Shown here piece by piece: positions 1-12,990 of a stretch of 64,000 nt of DNA. The first letter of the stretch is position 1; each line of letters starts with the position of its first letter. The notes below the pieces were generated by a model. It was not told where the DNA came from, did no database searches, and worked only from the letters and a program-made list of their open reading frames with translations. This DNA is from Ficedula albicollis (taxonomy: Eukaryota; Chordata; Aves; Passeriformes; Muscicapidae). Where the stretch lies: positions 2,124,358 to 2,188,357 of the forward strand of contig NC_021678.1 in assembly GCF_000247815.1 (NCBI RefSeq). Direction: 5' to 3'. Made by a program: the position numbers and the translations under genes.

Positions 1-92
1 AGCAGCTCCCAGCTAACCCAGAGCTGCTCAGGGGCTCCCTTTTTATCCCCCAGCAGCAAAACAGGGATCAGCAGGGATTGTGCCCCACCTGT

Positions 93-664
93 TATCCCAT
101 CCCATCCCCCATCCCATCCCATCCCATCCCATCCCATCCCATCCCATCCCATCCCATCCCATCCCATCCCATCCCATCCCATCCCATCCCATCCCATCCC
201 ATCCCATCCCATCCCATCCCATCCCATCCCATCCCATCCCATCCCATCCCATCCCATCCCATCCCATCCCATCCCATCCCATCCCATCCCATCCCATCCC
301 ATCCCATCCCATCCCATCCCATCCCATCCCATCCCATCCCATCCCATCCCATCCCATCCCATCCCATCCCATCCCATCCCATCCCATCCCATCCCATCCC
401 ATCCCATCCCATCCCATCCCATCCCATCCCATCCCATCCCATCCCATCCCATCCCATCCCATCCCATCCCATCCCATCCCATCCCATCCCATCCCATCCC
501 ATCCCATCCCATCCCATCCCATCCCATCCCATCCCATCCCATCCCATCCCATCCCATCCCATCCCATCCCATCCCATCCCATCCCATCCCATCCCATCCC
601 ATCCCATCCCATCCCATCCCATCCCATCCCATCCCATCCCATCCCATCCCATCCCATCCCATCC
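93..664. repeat. (CCCAT)n pentanucleotide array
   Basis: About 114 copies of a 5-bp unit (CCCAT, or GGGAT on the other strand) run almost without error. One extra-C interruption lies near 106-110. The unit keeps several frames open on both strands, giving Pro-Ser-His-Pro-Ile or Met-Gly-Trp-Asp-Gly periodic translations. These have no coding signal. The near-perfect homogeneity implies recent slippage expansion, and array length is probably polymorphic or mis-sized in the assembly. Confidence 0.97.
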
Positions 665-2383
665 TCCTGCAGCTGAGCAGCAAAGGCAGGTCAGAGCCCC
701 TCAAAGACAACCAGAATTTACAGGAGAGAGCTTTGAGGAGCAGTCAGTCTTCCCTGTGTTCAAGGAAAAGGTTTCCTTAGACCTGGAATATGTGTGGAAT
801 TGTGCAGTGCCTGCTTAACACAGCAGTTTTTTTTAGTGGCATGCACCAGGGATGGTACTGGTCTTGATTTTTTATTTGAAGGCCAGGTTTTAATTTTCCT
901 ACAACTAATACTAACACTAATGCTAATCTATCTCGCTAATACTGAGTGAAAAAAAAAGAGTGAAAGGTCCTAAATCTTACAGCCCAGCAAATCCAGGGTG
1001 GATGCTCCTCCAGAGCCAAACAAACTCCTCTGGAGCCCTAATGCTGGCCTCAACCCAGGGCTGAGTGACAATGGGAAATGCAGAAACAGGGAGCACAACA
1101 AACCCAGAGCAAATTAGAGAGGAGAAAGGAGCTGCTAAGGTGACTCAGAAGAAATTTAGGCCATCAAAACACTGCCCTGCTGCTTCCTGCTGGGCCAGTG
1201 ACTTTGAAAGCTCAAAGTGAGCCAGTGGGAAACAGGAGAGGTAAAGGATGTAGGATGTGCCACTGTGGCCTTAATGCTACAGCCCAGTTGTGCCTCCTGG
1301 CATGCTCTGGGATGTGGTGCTTTCCTGCTGGAGAAGGAAACACAGGCACCAGCAGAAGCAGAACTAGTAAAAAGAAAAATACATATAATAATTATAATTT
1401 TTTTTAAATTAAAACTAACATCCTAGGCAGGAAAACTTTTTCATACAAATGCGATTTTCCACGGGAATTACACAATCTGGATGTTTTCTGCTCCTGCTTG
1501 TTTTTGGTGTTGAAGGACTGACATGCACAAAATTCTTCAGAAAAATAAAAGGAAAAGGGTATTTTTATGCTGCAAAGCTGAGAGCTGAACGGTTTTGATT
1601 GACTGGATGAAAGCACTGAGGAATGTTCCAGATTAAACGTGGCAAATTGTCCAAGTGAAATGGTGTTTTTTGGCATCAGGGCTCGTCTCTAAATAAAAAT
1701 GTTGATGCCAGGAGGAAAGGCAGAAGGGAAGAAAAGCTGTCCTAGCAAACTTCACCTCTAATTCCCCTTAAAACTGCAAAATAAATAATTTTCCTCTTTT
1801 TTGCTTTTTTTCGGTGGCAAAAGTGGTTTCACCAGATTACAACAACCAACTGTGGGGGAAAAAAGCTCTCATGATAAAACCTAATTATTGAACTATAAAA
1901 AATAGAAATATAGATAATCAGAGGGGAGAAAATCTCTCTGGTGTTGGATGGGCAGCTTTCCTGGTCCGGGTCTGGCACCCTTGTGCACTCAGTGGGCAGC
2001 TCAGTGTCTCACATCTCCCCTGGATTAAGGGATTACCATTAATTAACAGAGCCCTGCCTGCCTTGCCTGTGATACACTATCTCTCCATCAGAAAGAACCA
2101 GATGGAGCCGAATTTCCAAACTCTCCGAGATGGAAAGAGCAGGTATGAGATAAGAGCTGGGGGTACTGGGTGAGACAGCAGGCTGTGGATCATCAGACAG
2201 GAAACCTAAATCTCAATAATTTACTTTTTTTTTTTTTTTCTCATTTCCTAAGGAGAAAAGGCATGTGGGATCCCCCTCCTGTCCGCCTGGCCCCTGCTGT
2301 TGGCTTTTCCCTCTGTTTTCTTTTAAAGGAAATCTGTGGAAAGGCCACTGACCTCAAAGCAAAAAATCCCAATAAACAGGTGG
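665..2383. other. Unique noncoding DNA
   Basis: No gene, transposon or tandem array was recognised. The sequence is AT-rich between about 1380 and 1930, with short A and T runs. The open frames here are under 100 codons and show no domain or splice structure. Confidence 0.5.
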
Positions 2384-2562
2384 GACAGACTGCCTGGAGA
2401 AACTGTGGACACCTCATCCCTGAGACTGCTCAAGGCCAGGCTGGATGGAGCCCTGAGCAACCTGGTCTAGTGGAGGGTGTCCCTGCACTTTCAGGGGGTT
2501 GGAACAAGATGATCCTTTATGTCCCTTCCAAGCCAAATCATTCCATGGTTCTGATTCTCTGA
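2384..2562 (+). mobile_element. CR1 LINE 3' fragment
   Basis: The sequence follows the avian CR1 3' terminal region in order: the 'gcctggagaaactgtgg' segment, the 'aggccaggctggatggagcc' segment, 'gagcaacctggtctagtgg', then the GGTTGGAACAAGATGAT and GTCCCTTCCA boxes. It ends in degraded ATTCT-type 3' repeats. The copy is severely 5'-truncated, as is normal for CR1, and has no coding capacity. Confidence 0.9.
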
Positions 2563-2670
2563 ATTTGGGGCAAACGCTGTGAGAGGGTGTTCCTGTGAGT
2601 GTCCCTGCTAATGGCAAAAACAAAAGTAGTTCCATGGGGCAGGATCTTTCTGGAAAGAGGATTGGAGTGG

Positions 2671-3552
<882 letters not shown>

Positions 3553-3730
3553 AGTGGCTGAGCTCAATGAGAAGAGGATTTCTCCTTGGATGCAGTTTTT
3601 ACCGAGGGGTTTTACATACTCCATTCCAAAGAGAAGCTCCTGCCTTTATTGGCAGACACCTGTCCTTCAAACCAGGACAAGTGGCTGAGCTCAATGAGAA
3701 GAGGATGTCTCCTTGGATGCAGTTTTTACC

Positions 3731-6700
3731 TGGAATAAGGGGTTTGCTGTCAGTCCCAGTCCCGGTGTGGGTGTCCCAGCGGGTCTGGGACAGTTCCATC
3801 ATCATTTATCCCTGCCGACCTAGAGAAGGAAACCTCAAACACGTTCCCTGGACAGCCTGGCCAAGAGCTTCCCCAGGAGGGGAAGATGAAGGTGTCAGAC
3901 ATAGCAGGAGTCCAGCTGATGTTGTGTTCTCACTCTTTTTCTCCCTCTGCATTAATTACAAGCCCACACTTCCCTGAGGACAAGCTGGTTAAATTCACTT
4001 TGGACTCAAAGTGCCAGCAGCATCAGGCAAACTGTATCCAATCTCAGGTCTGGTTCTTTGCCTTGCTGCTTTTCTCCCTAAAAAATAGAGTAGGCAAGGA
4101 AAGACTGGTTAAAAGCTAATTCCCCAGCCCTCTTAAATCACCAAGATTAAAAGCTTTCTTCCTGATGGCCGCTTCATAAAAGACCCAAAAGTTTTCCACT
4201 CCTTTATTCCCTTAAAAAGGAATGCCTTATCTATTTTAAACCGTTTGGGTTTATGGGTGACACTCTCTGGAACCTGTGCTCCACTGATTTTCTAGGAAAA
4301 AAGGCACACCTGAGCAAAATGAGAAGTTTTTCGCCAACTCCAGCCTCGCTGTGCAGGCTTCTGAGATGTGTAAAACCCCCCTAAATATGTGGGATTTCTG
4401 TTGGTTGGATGCTTTCAACCAGGTGAGATGGTCCTTTCCTCCTTGGAAGGAAAGCTGCTCAGAAACCAGCACTTTTGGAGCTTTAAGCCCAAGGATTCTT
4501 GGGTAGGAAAGGAAATACAGCCCTCTTAATATGTGTTAGCCAAATAAATGTTCCTATTTCAAGGCAGGTGGAGCAAGAATAAATATCAGGTAGGAGAAGT
4601 GAGCCCCACCACCCCTTCTCATCTGTATGCACGGCGTTATTTCTTTTATTAAACCAAAAATTCCTTCTCCAGAAATGCAGCCTAGCCCCGCTGGCTCAGG
4701 CCAGCTCTTGTTAAAATGATTATTAATGGCTCTGCACCTCTCCCTAATGGGAATGAATGGTCCAGCCACCCTTCAGTTCCACACATATTCCTGACTTATT
4801 CCTTCAGCTTCCTCTCGGCCACGATATTCCCCACAGCCTCCTTCCCCTGCAGCCCTGGAAGATCCACGTGTGGGTGATCCATCTTGGAACTTTTAAGGCT
4901 TATTTTTCTACAGAGATAAAAATAAACCCTTCCATTCGGATGAAAAATAGGGGATGCAGGCCCAAGCCCACCAAGGGAGGTGGAGGAGGGAGGGGAAGAA
5001 GGAAGAAGAGTATTTTCTCCCTTTTCCCTGTATTTAAACCACAAATGCATAATCCATCTCCCTCAACTCCCTTCCTAAATTAATAATTTCCTCACCGTGT
5101 GGAGCAGGGGGATGATCATAAGTCACCCTGGTTTTGGGGTGGTCTCCAGCACATCCCCACCATTAATTGAGCAGATATCAAAGAGCCACTTGGCTGTTGT
5201 GCCTTGCTTCTGATACACCAAAACATGTGGGTTAAAACCATGAGAATTGTGGATTTTAGCACAGGACCACTCCTGGAAAAAGTGGGCTGAAGGAACATAG
5301 CCCCAGGCAATGCTTGCAGGGACCAAGCACTGGAGCAGCTCCAGGGCCCTGCTGGATCATGCCAAAACAGCCACAGAAAGTACAGGATAACCTCTCTGCT
5401 CCCCCCAGACTGATACCTGCTGACAATCTCAGCTGAATTTTTAAAAGCTGGCTGCCTGACATTTGCTGTTTAGCTGCTTTTCTTTAAAAAAAAAACAACC
5501 CAAACTCAGCGAACCAAGCAAAAGGCCAACCAACCCTATGTCTGCTGGTTTTCAGGGAAATCAAACCTGATTCTGACCCAGTTTTGGCTGAAATTTGACC
5601 AGTGGTCAGCACCAGTGGTTTCCAGCCAGTGTCCAAGGGGTTGTGGCCACATTCATCACGTGTCCCCGGCTCCATCCCCACCTGCAGGACATTTGCCCAC
5701 ACGTATGTAAAAGTGATTACAGGCAGCAGCCTGGGGGATTTGTTTGGGAACAATGTTGTAATGAGCCCAAGGATAATCTGCTGCCCAGGGACAGGGGATT
5801 TTTCCCGGAGGGGTGGCAGCCACAAATTAAGACAGTCACATCGGGTTATTTCCAGCGAGTTAACTCCCGACCTGGAGGTGCACGGCACAATTCCAGCCAT
5901 CCCCTGCAGACGTGCCCCAAATCCAAGGGGCTTCAGGTGGGGAAAGGGGCCAGAATGAGGATTTTTAATAGCCCAAAGTGGTGGAAATTCATTGCTCTGA
6001 TAAGGCTCAGGGAGTTGGTTCGAGCTTCAAACGTGGTCAGTCCCTGGAGAAATTACACCATGTTCGAGCTAATCTTCTTATAAACATTGTTGTGATTTTT
6101 TTTTTTTTATTTTATCTGACATGTGTCAAGCAGGACCACTAAGCCTATTACATCTCCAGGGAGGTTGGTGCTTTCTCTTCTTCCTCACCCCCCTCCCCAT
6201 CTGAATGCTGCTTGTCTCCTTTTTGGCTCCTCTGGACATTTCTCCATCCCAACAAACCAATCTTTTACAATTAGCACCGAGGAAAAAATAATCTCAGTGG
6301 GTTTGGAGGCTCAGGTGAGATAAGCAGCCAAGTTCCAGCCAGACATCCAAAATTTTTGGAGCTTGTAGGCTTCTAAAATGAACCAAAAAACTTGCTGGGC
6401 CACCCCTTCTTCCTGTGTTCATTAATTTCTGTGTCCAACAAACCCTCAAAATAAACAGCTAAAGAGTCAACTGGATATTTCTGCATTCTCCAGGACAAAA
6501 TAGTTCAAGTTACTGGGAAACCCCTGGTTGGGTACTGCCTTTATTTGTGTTATTCCCTCTGTCTGAGTCTGCAGGCAGGGATTAGACCACTGGAACAGTT
6601 GTTTTAAAGGACAGGGTGAATGTGAAGCTGCCTTGAGCTTCAGGTTGAGGGATACATGTTGGTGAAGCGACATTTCTTTTTCCTGAGATCTTTCTAACCA

Positions 6701-7132
6701 CTCTGGTGGGAAGTTCATAGGAAACCAGTAGAAAGGTGAAAAAAAAAAACAAACCCAAACCCTAAAAAATTTGTGCTGCAAATGGTCATTTTCTGGAAGA
6801 AGCATCAAGCCCCCTCTGTGAGAAACAGGAATCAGAGACTTGGGAATACCTAAGGAGTGAGAAACTTCCATGCACTCACTCGCACGAACATCACCCACGT
6901 TCACTCTGGAGACTTGGCTACAGAAAATCAATGGGAGCTTATCAGCCTGCAGCAGAGTCGGGACAATTAAACCTTTCCCTCTCTGCCTTTCTACAATGGA
7001 TTTAAGTTTTGAAGTTATTCTCACCTGTGGATGGAGAGAAAGAAACATCCGAGCCAGCATCTCTTGCGGAGAGTTATCTCCAACACAGGCAGCAGCCCAA
7101 ATTATTTCCGTGCCTAATCGTTGCTTTCTTTG
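3731..7132. other. Unique noncoding DNA
   Basis: About 3.4 kb with no recognised gene or repeat. Open frames such as 5484-5900 (minus) and 6467-7060 (minus) encode unremarkable low-complexity-adjacent sequence with no motif. Short A or T runs occur at about 5486 and 6098. Confidence 0.5.
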
Positions 7133-7195
7133 TCCTCACAAAAAAAAAAAAAAAAAAAAAGGGGGGGTCCTCACAAAAAAAAAAAAAAAAAAAAA
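7133..7195. repeat. Duplicated TCCTCAC + poly-A with G7 between
   Basis: The order is TCCTCAC, A tract, G7 (7161-7167), TCCTCAC, A tract. The same flank thus occurs on both sides of a short G run. This is a miniature of the arrangement at the long G tracts. Confidence 0.9.
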
Positions 7196-7487
7196 TTAAA
7201 TCCTATCTTGGACAAAAAAAAATAAAAAGGTATATTGTGCATTCGACTGCAATTTCTTTGCTCTCCTTGCACACAAACTTCTGTACTCAGGGAAAACTCC
7301 TTCCACAAAAGCTGAGCTTTTGTTGTCGGGTTTTTCTCTGGCACAGAGCAAAACTTTGCAGGGGGAGACCAGCAGAAACCCAAAACGGGGCCTAAGTGAC
7401 AAAGCTGAGCCTGGATTTGGAGCTGTCCCCCAGATCTGTGCTGGGCTGGGGACAAGCTGAGGGACTTGCTACAAACCCAATCAGGTG

Positions 7488-7595
7488 AGGCACTGACACT
7501 CAATTCCACAGGAGCCAAAAGGTGTTTGAAGCCCCAAAGCAAGGCACTGGCACTCAATTCCACAGGAGCCAAAAGGTGTTTGAAGCCCCAAAGCA
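7488..7595. repeat. 54-bp tandem duplication
   Basis: Two units of 54 bp begin at 7488 and 7542 (AGGCACTGRCACTCAATTCC...) and differ at only a base or two. There is no coding or transposon context. Confidence 0.93.
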
Positions 7596-8767
7596 GCATC
7601 CAAACATATCCCTGTTTGGCTGCCTGGATTCAGCTGCAAACCAGCTGCTCCAGCCCCAAATCCTGGATAATAAACTGAGATAAACCAAACAATTAATGAG
7701 CTCAGTGAGTAAAAAGGCAGAGATTGCTCTTCCTAGTGCCTGCTCCCACCACATCCATGCACAGGTTTGGGACACCGGCACCCCCAAGCCCCTGGCTGGT
7801 CCTACAACCATTTTCCATCTTCTGGGGGCTCAGGTTGGAAGCAGCAGCTTCCTTTTTATTTATTTCACTCCTTATCTCCCCTGGTCAAAATGGACAGTGC
7901 AGATAATCAGCCCTTTGAAGTCAATCAGAAAAGACTTTTAACTCCACCAAGCAGGACCCCAGGCCTCCATCTACCTGATCCACAGGCACTGCCAGGGATT
8001 TGGGCAAGCCAGGCTTGGCTTTAAAGCCACCAGGTCCAAGCCCTGCCTTGGCAGAGAGATCAAGCACAGCAGATTTCCTACAGCCCTCCTGTCTTATCAC
8101 ACATTAGCCCCGTCCAGATGTCAGGCGCTCTCCCTCTGCTCACAATCCCCCTTTCCCCATCTTCTTTTATCTCCCCATTAAATTGCTGACAAGACCTTCC
8201 TGGTGGCCTTTTCAAAAGTAGAGGGGATCAAAAATAGAAAAAAAAAAAAAAAAACAGCAGAATATTTCAAAAGTCCTTAGGGAAAATAAGAAGGGGGATG
8301 GGGGAATCTAATAGGAGAGAGAAGGAGCCTGTGATGCTCAGTGGACAGAGCAAGACACTGGAGTTTTTAACTCCCTTCTGGTAGGGAAGGGGCTGGGAAT
8401 GGCTTGGGCTGCCTCACAAGCATCACTGGTACCTCCAGCACTGCCCTTGCAAATGCTCAGCATGCACAACAGCCTTAAAAAAAAAACAAAAAAAATGCCA
8501 CCCCAAACTCCAGCGCGGCATCACATCCCCAACACAGATACCTGCCAAAGTAGGGGACCAGATTTTTTTTTTTAATGGGCAGGAGAAGGCAATTTATCTC
8601 CCTTAGCCTTCCTGCCACCTTCTCCAGCACCCCAGCAAAGCTGCAGCAGAGCTCCAGCTTTACACTGGCTGCTGAAAAGGTGACACCACCAGCTTGGAGC
8701 AGGGGTGACACAGGAGGTGACTCCATCCCAGCAGCTGAAAGCAGCAGGCACAGAGCACCTGAGGGGG
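7596..8767. other. Unique noncoding DNA
   Basis: No gene or known repeat was recognised, apart from a short A run at about 8239-8255 and small A-rich runs near 8476. Confidence 0.5.
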
Positions 8768-8785
8768 AAAAAAAAAAAAAAAAAA

Positions 8786-8868
<83 letters not shown>

Positions 8869-8883
8869 AAAAAAAAAAAAAAA
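8768..8883. repeat. A18-G82-A16 homopolymer block (suspected artefact)
   Basis: A pure G run at 8786-8867 is bracketed by poly-A on both sides. The poly-A on the left and right may be the same genomic A tract opened by a spurious G fill. Confidence 0.93.
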
Positions 8884-9153
8884 CAGCCCAACACATTCCC
8901 AGCCTTTGCTGACAGGGCCAGAACTATGTCAGCAGTGGCATTCTGCGTGTACAGGGAGAAAAACCTGGCCAAAAAAGCAGCAGAGTGGAGCAAACCCTCG
9001 CCTTAATTTCATTCTGCTCGATCGTATTTGGTTCTTTATTTAACTGGCAGAACAAAAAGTTTCAGGGTCAGGTTCCTCCCCTCCCCACCCCCAAGGTTTA
9101 TTATATATTGTTTTCCTTTGCCTAAAGGCTCTATGGTGGATTCTGAGCTGGTT

Positions 9154-9300
9154 GAATCCTAGAATGGTTTGGGTTGGAAGGCACCTTAAAGTTCATTTTG
9201 TTCATTTTGTTCCACCCTCCACCTTCCACTGCTGAAAACTCCATCCTTGGACACCTCCAGGATGGGTCACCCACATCTTCTCTGGGCAGCCTGTCCAAAA
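9154..9300 (-). mobile_element. CR1 LINE 3' fragment
   Basis: Read on the minus strand this gives the CR1 3' end. The plus strand shows 'agaatggtttgggttggaagg', then 'accttaaag', 'ccttccact' and 'cacctccaggatggg' followed by 'ctctgggcagcctgt'. A 9-bp duplication (GTTCATTTT twice) lies at about 9191-9208. Confidence 0.85.
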
Positions 9301-9652
9301 TGGGCCAGGCAAACATCCAAACAGCTCTTTGCTTTCACTTCCGCTGGGACAACACCCCCAAAGCCATCACACCAACAAAAAGTCACGGGCAGGGGAGAGC
9401 AAGAGCAGATGAATCCTCCTTTTGGCAGGCAGAGAAGGACCCCTTGGCACAAGCAGAGGCACTTGCTACTCACTCCTCAGGATTTGTTATTTATTATCCC
9501 CCTTCTGGCAGAATTGCAGGAATCCAGTGAGATTCCAGGTAATGCCAGTGATCAATAAGGAATGCTCCAATGAGGAGCAACAAAAGTTATTATGGGGATA
9601 AAGTTCCCTGGTCTAAGAATGAGGTAGAGAACTACATCACAAGACAGTGATA

Positions 9653-9817
9653 TTTAATTTTACTGCATTTATTTTTTATTTTATATATTTTTATATATAT
9701 TTTTATATATTACATAATATTATATCTTATTTAAATTTATATATGTTTTATATTTTTATATATTAATTTATATTACATATATTTTATATATTGTATTTTA
9801 TATTTATATATTTATGT
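9653..9817. repeat. TA-rich low-complexity tract
   Basis: The tract is almost only A and T, with many TATATTT/TTTATAT words, and runs directly into the following G homopolymer. The phrase TACTGCATTT occurs at its left edge (about 9661) and again after the G and T tract (about 10018), bracketing the block. Confidence 0.85.
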
Positions 9818-10017
<200 letters not shown>

Positions 10018-10054
10018 ACTGCATTTTATTCATTAGACTTTTGCATCCAGCTGT

Positions 10055-10142
10055 CTGGAGCAACCTGGTCTAGTGGAAAGTGTCCCTGTCCTTGGCAGGG
10101 GGTTGGGATGGGATGGGCTTTAAGGTCCTTTCCACCTTGGGG
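10055..10142 (+). mobile_element. CR1 LINE 3' fragment
   Basis: The segment reads 'ctggagcaacctggtctagtg', 'aaggtcctttccacc' and the GGGGGTTGG box in CR1 order. It is truncated before the terminal ATTCT repeats and begins shortly after the G/T block. Confidence 0.85.
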
Positions 10143-11143
10143 GGAGGCGGTGACACCGAGGGTCCAACAGGTTCTGATCCCAGAAATCCCAGAAATCCCA
10201 GATGCAAGGGATGCTCAGATCCCAAAAATCCCAGATCCAGGGGATTCCCTGCTCCCAGAAATCACAGAATTTTCCCGGGGAAAAAAAATTCCCACCTTCC
10301 TCCTGCTCCAATCCCACTCTTCCCAGAGGGTCCGTGCCCCAAATGCTTCCATGTGTTGCTTTGTTTTAAAAAAATCCTTTTTAAAGTCTACCTGAGCTCT
10401 TGGTATCTTGGTACTTTGAGACCAAACCAGCAATTAAGAAAATCCATAATCATTGCAAGGGATAAGATACACAGCACAGCATCATCCCAAAGTCTTGGAT
10501 AAAGATCTTAAAATACTGGAGGCAATGTTGTCATCCCCATCTAGATTTGGGGATGTTCCTCACACATTTTTAAACAGGGAATTGTTAAAACCAGCCAAGT
10601 TGGTTTTTTTTGTTGTTGTTTTGTTTTGGTTTTTTGTTTTTTGGTTTTTTTGCTTCAGCAGGACCAAAACACCCAGCTTTCCCCACCATGGGCTAAAGGG
10701 AAGTAATGCAGAAAGAAAGTTAATCAGGTTGAGATCAAAGTGAAAAAAAAACCCAAACCAACCAGCAAACAAATCTCATCCGTACCCGTGTGCAGTCTGC
10801 AAACTGGATGAACTGCAGACTGGGGCCAGACTGGGAGCTCTTGGCTTGGCAGATGCCATGTTGCCATTGTGTGAGTACTTCTCTGTTCCAGCCAGGAGGG
10901 AATAGGAATGTTGGAAGAAAGCTATTCCTGAGTTATTTTTAGCAGAGCCAGAAGAAAAGTGACTGGAAATAATCCATGAAAGCAAGCTTTCACCTTGATT
11001 TCCAGCCTCTGGAGATTCTGATAGCCTTGATAGCAATCACAACTTAACCATGGGCATAGAAAATGCTGAGTGATACCAAGAGCATAAATTGAGCTCTTCC
11101 TTTCTTTCTTTTTTCCTGCTCCACATTAAAAACCCATCGAAGG
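10143..11143. other. Unique noncoding DNA with short simple repeats
   Basis: At 10175-10265 there is a small irregular cluster of 'atcccagaaatcccag' phrases. At 10601-10650 there is a T/G-rich stretch (TTTTTGTTG type). No gene was recognised. Confidence 0.5.
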
Positions 11144-11237
11144 GAGAGTGAGGGAAGCTCTTTTCCCCCCACCAACCAGTGAATCGGTGGGAGACTGAGG
11201 GAAGCTCTTTTCCCCCCACCAACCAGTGAATCGGTGG
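11144..11237. repeat. 47-bp tandem duplication
   Basis: Two units of 47 bp, each with 'tgagggaagctcttttcccc' followed by 'ccaccaaccagtgaatcggtgg', differ at one or two bases. Confidence 0.92.
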
Positions 11238-11421
11238 CCACACCATGGCAGGGGAAAGGAGAGCCGGGTCTGGCTGTGTTTCAGCAGCCAGCAAGAGAAT
11301 TCTGCGTTGCATTTAAAATAGGTGCTGATTTTGGAATCTTCCACAAGTGTCTCGTGGGAAAAGCCAGTCTTTTCCCAAGCAGGATTGAGAAAACATCCTC
11401 TGAACAACTTCTGGAGGAGTG

Positions 11422-11486
11422 GGAGGTGCCCCCTGGAACGGGATGAGCTTTAAGGTCCCTTGCACCCCAAACCATTTTGGGATTCT
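11422..11486 (+). mobile_element. CR1 LINE 3' terminal fragment
   Basis: The segment shows 'gggatgagctttaaggtccc' followed by CACCCCAAACCATTTTGGGATTC, a short diverged CR1 3' end. Confidence 0.75.
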
Positions 11487-12025
11487 GGCGCTGCTGACTG
11501 CACAGGGTGCTTCCCTGCCAGTGATGGGACACAGCCTCAGCTGCATGTCTGAGAGACCAAAGGAATTAATTAAGAGGAGCTGCACTCCCAAGGTGCTGAT
11601 AATAAGAACAAAATGAGGGCTGATCCCATTAAGTCAATCTTCTCTGCTGGTTGCTGCCATCTGATGTCTCCTGCCTCTCCTTGCTGCCTGCTCCCACTGT
11701 ACCTCTAAACCCACTTTATTTCTGCTGATCCATTTTAAAGTGACCACAACCACGAGACTGACTCACCAGCTGGGTTTGAAAAATCTATTTCTTCCCCATG
11801 CTTTTCCCACCACCAGCTTTTCTGCTGCTGTCCAACACCTCATTTTCCCTCTGGCCAGGGCTAAGAGCATTTCTTCCTGGGCTGGCTGTCCAGATCAGAG
11901 GCAGAGTTTTCCTTGCAGGGCCACTTGGGCTAGTGCTGGATCTCCCCAGGGAGCCACAAACCCCATCCCTGCTCCCCTGCCTGGGAACAGCCAGGGCAGC
12001 TGCAAGCAGCAAGTAGAGAAGCATT
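11487..12025. other. Unique noncoding DNA
   Basis: No gene or repeat recognised. The short open frames on both strands have no domain features. Confidence 0.5.
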
Positions 12026-12056
12026 AAAAAAAAAAAAAAAAAAAAAAAAAAACCCC

Positions 12057-12088
<32 letters not shown>
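12026..12088. repeat. A27-C5-A31 low-complexity tract
   Basis: Two long A runs are separated by CCCCC at 12053-12057. This is the only place where a C run interrupts an A tract. It is short, unlike the G runs. The tract is not preceded by a recognisable processed gene. Confidence 0.9.
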
Positions 12089-12093
<5 letters not shown>

Positions 12094-12796
12094 CTTTGCT
12101 GAGTTTTAAAGCATTTCCCTGGATTGAAGAGGCTCTGGTGAGTGCTGTCATGGCAGGGGATATTTATTGCCAGCTCAGGAAATGTTTCATTATTCTTTGG
12201 TAAGTGGTGGCTGTGAATTCCAGCCATAAAGGGGAGCACTGGGCAGCTGAGGGATGAAGCATCACCTCCCAGCTCCGAGGATGCTGTGCCTGCAGAACCC
12301 TCTGAGGGTCCCTCTGAGGTGGGGAGCCAGACCCAGACCCCACAGATCCCATGGGGAGAGGGAGGCTGGGCAGCCCAGCAGGCTGAGGGGCTGCTCCCCA
12401 CGGATTTGCAGCAGAGGGAAAACACCACGAGCACCTGCAGCACAAGGTTTAAATGCTCACAGTGAAAACAGCGAGCTGGATTCCATGCTTTGCTGACAAA
12501 GCTGCTCCAGAGGCTGATCCTGTCCACTTGGAATCCTCAGGAAGCAGCTCAGCAGGTCTGGATGGAGGTGGAAAAGGCAGAGACACCAGCTGGATGGATG
12601 ACAAGGAAGGTCTGGAACAGAATGGGGAGAAACAACCATTTCATTCCTTTTTTCCCTCCCCCCCTGTGAAAATATCTAGCCACTTTCCAAGTCTATGGAA
12701 GCCTCCAGCACCCAAAACTTCCTGTGGCAATGAGTCCTACTTTTTAAAGAGTTTGCCTTCTCAGAACTTTTTGAGATCTTCCCTGTATCCAGAACA
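12089..12796. other. Unique noncoding DNA
   Basis: No gene recognised. Open frames on both strands at 12164-12527 overlap heavily and reflect GC-rich composition. Confidence 0.5.
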
Positions 12797-12990
12797 GAAG
12801 GGATGGCATCCAGAGGGAGAGGTGGGACTGTGTGAACCTCATGAAGTTCAATAAGTGCCCCAAGCCAGGCTGGACAGGGCTTGGAGCAACCTGAGACACT
12901 GGAAGGTGTCTCTGCCCATAGCAGGGGGGTGGAATTGGGTAAAATGTAAGGTCCCTTCCATCCCAAACCATTCTGGGATTCTGTGATACT
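12797..12990 (+). mobile_element. CR1 LINE fragment with internal deletion
   Basis: The first ~55 bp match the end of the CR1 reverse transcriptase reading frame. They show a conserved 'agaggtgggactgtgtgaac' run and encode an Arg-Trp...Val-Asn-Leu-Met-Lys-Phe-Asn-Lys stretch. After 'ttcaataagtgccccaagcc' the sequence jumps straight into the 3' UTR ('aggctggacagggcttggag', then the 3' terminal boxes and ATTCTGTGAT end). The normal intervening few hundred bases are missing. The copy is dead. Confidence 0.85.

Noticed and set aside
93..664. Telomeric repeat
   Set aside because: The unit is CCCAT (GGGAT), not CCCTAA.
6005..6040. tRNA-like GGTTCGA motif
   Set aside because: There is no matching A box or cloverleaf arms around it.
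6467..7060. 197-codon minus frame
   Set aside because: It crosses a poly-T/A run (Phe-Phe-Phe) and shows no domain.
12026..12088. Poly-A tail of a processed pseudogene
   Set aside because: No gene-like sequence or target duplication was seen upstream or downstream.
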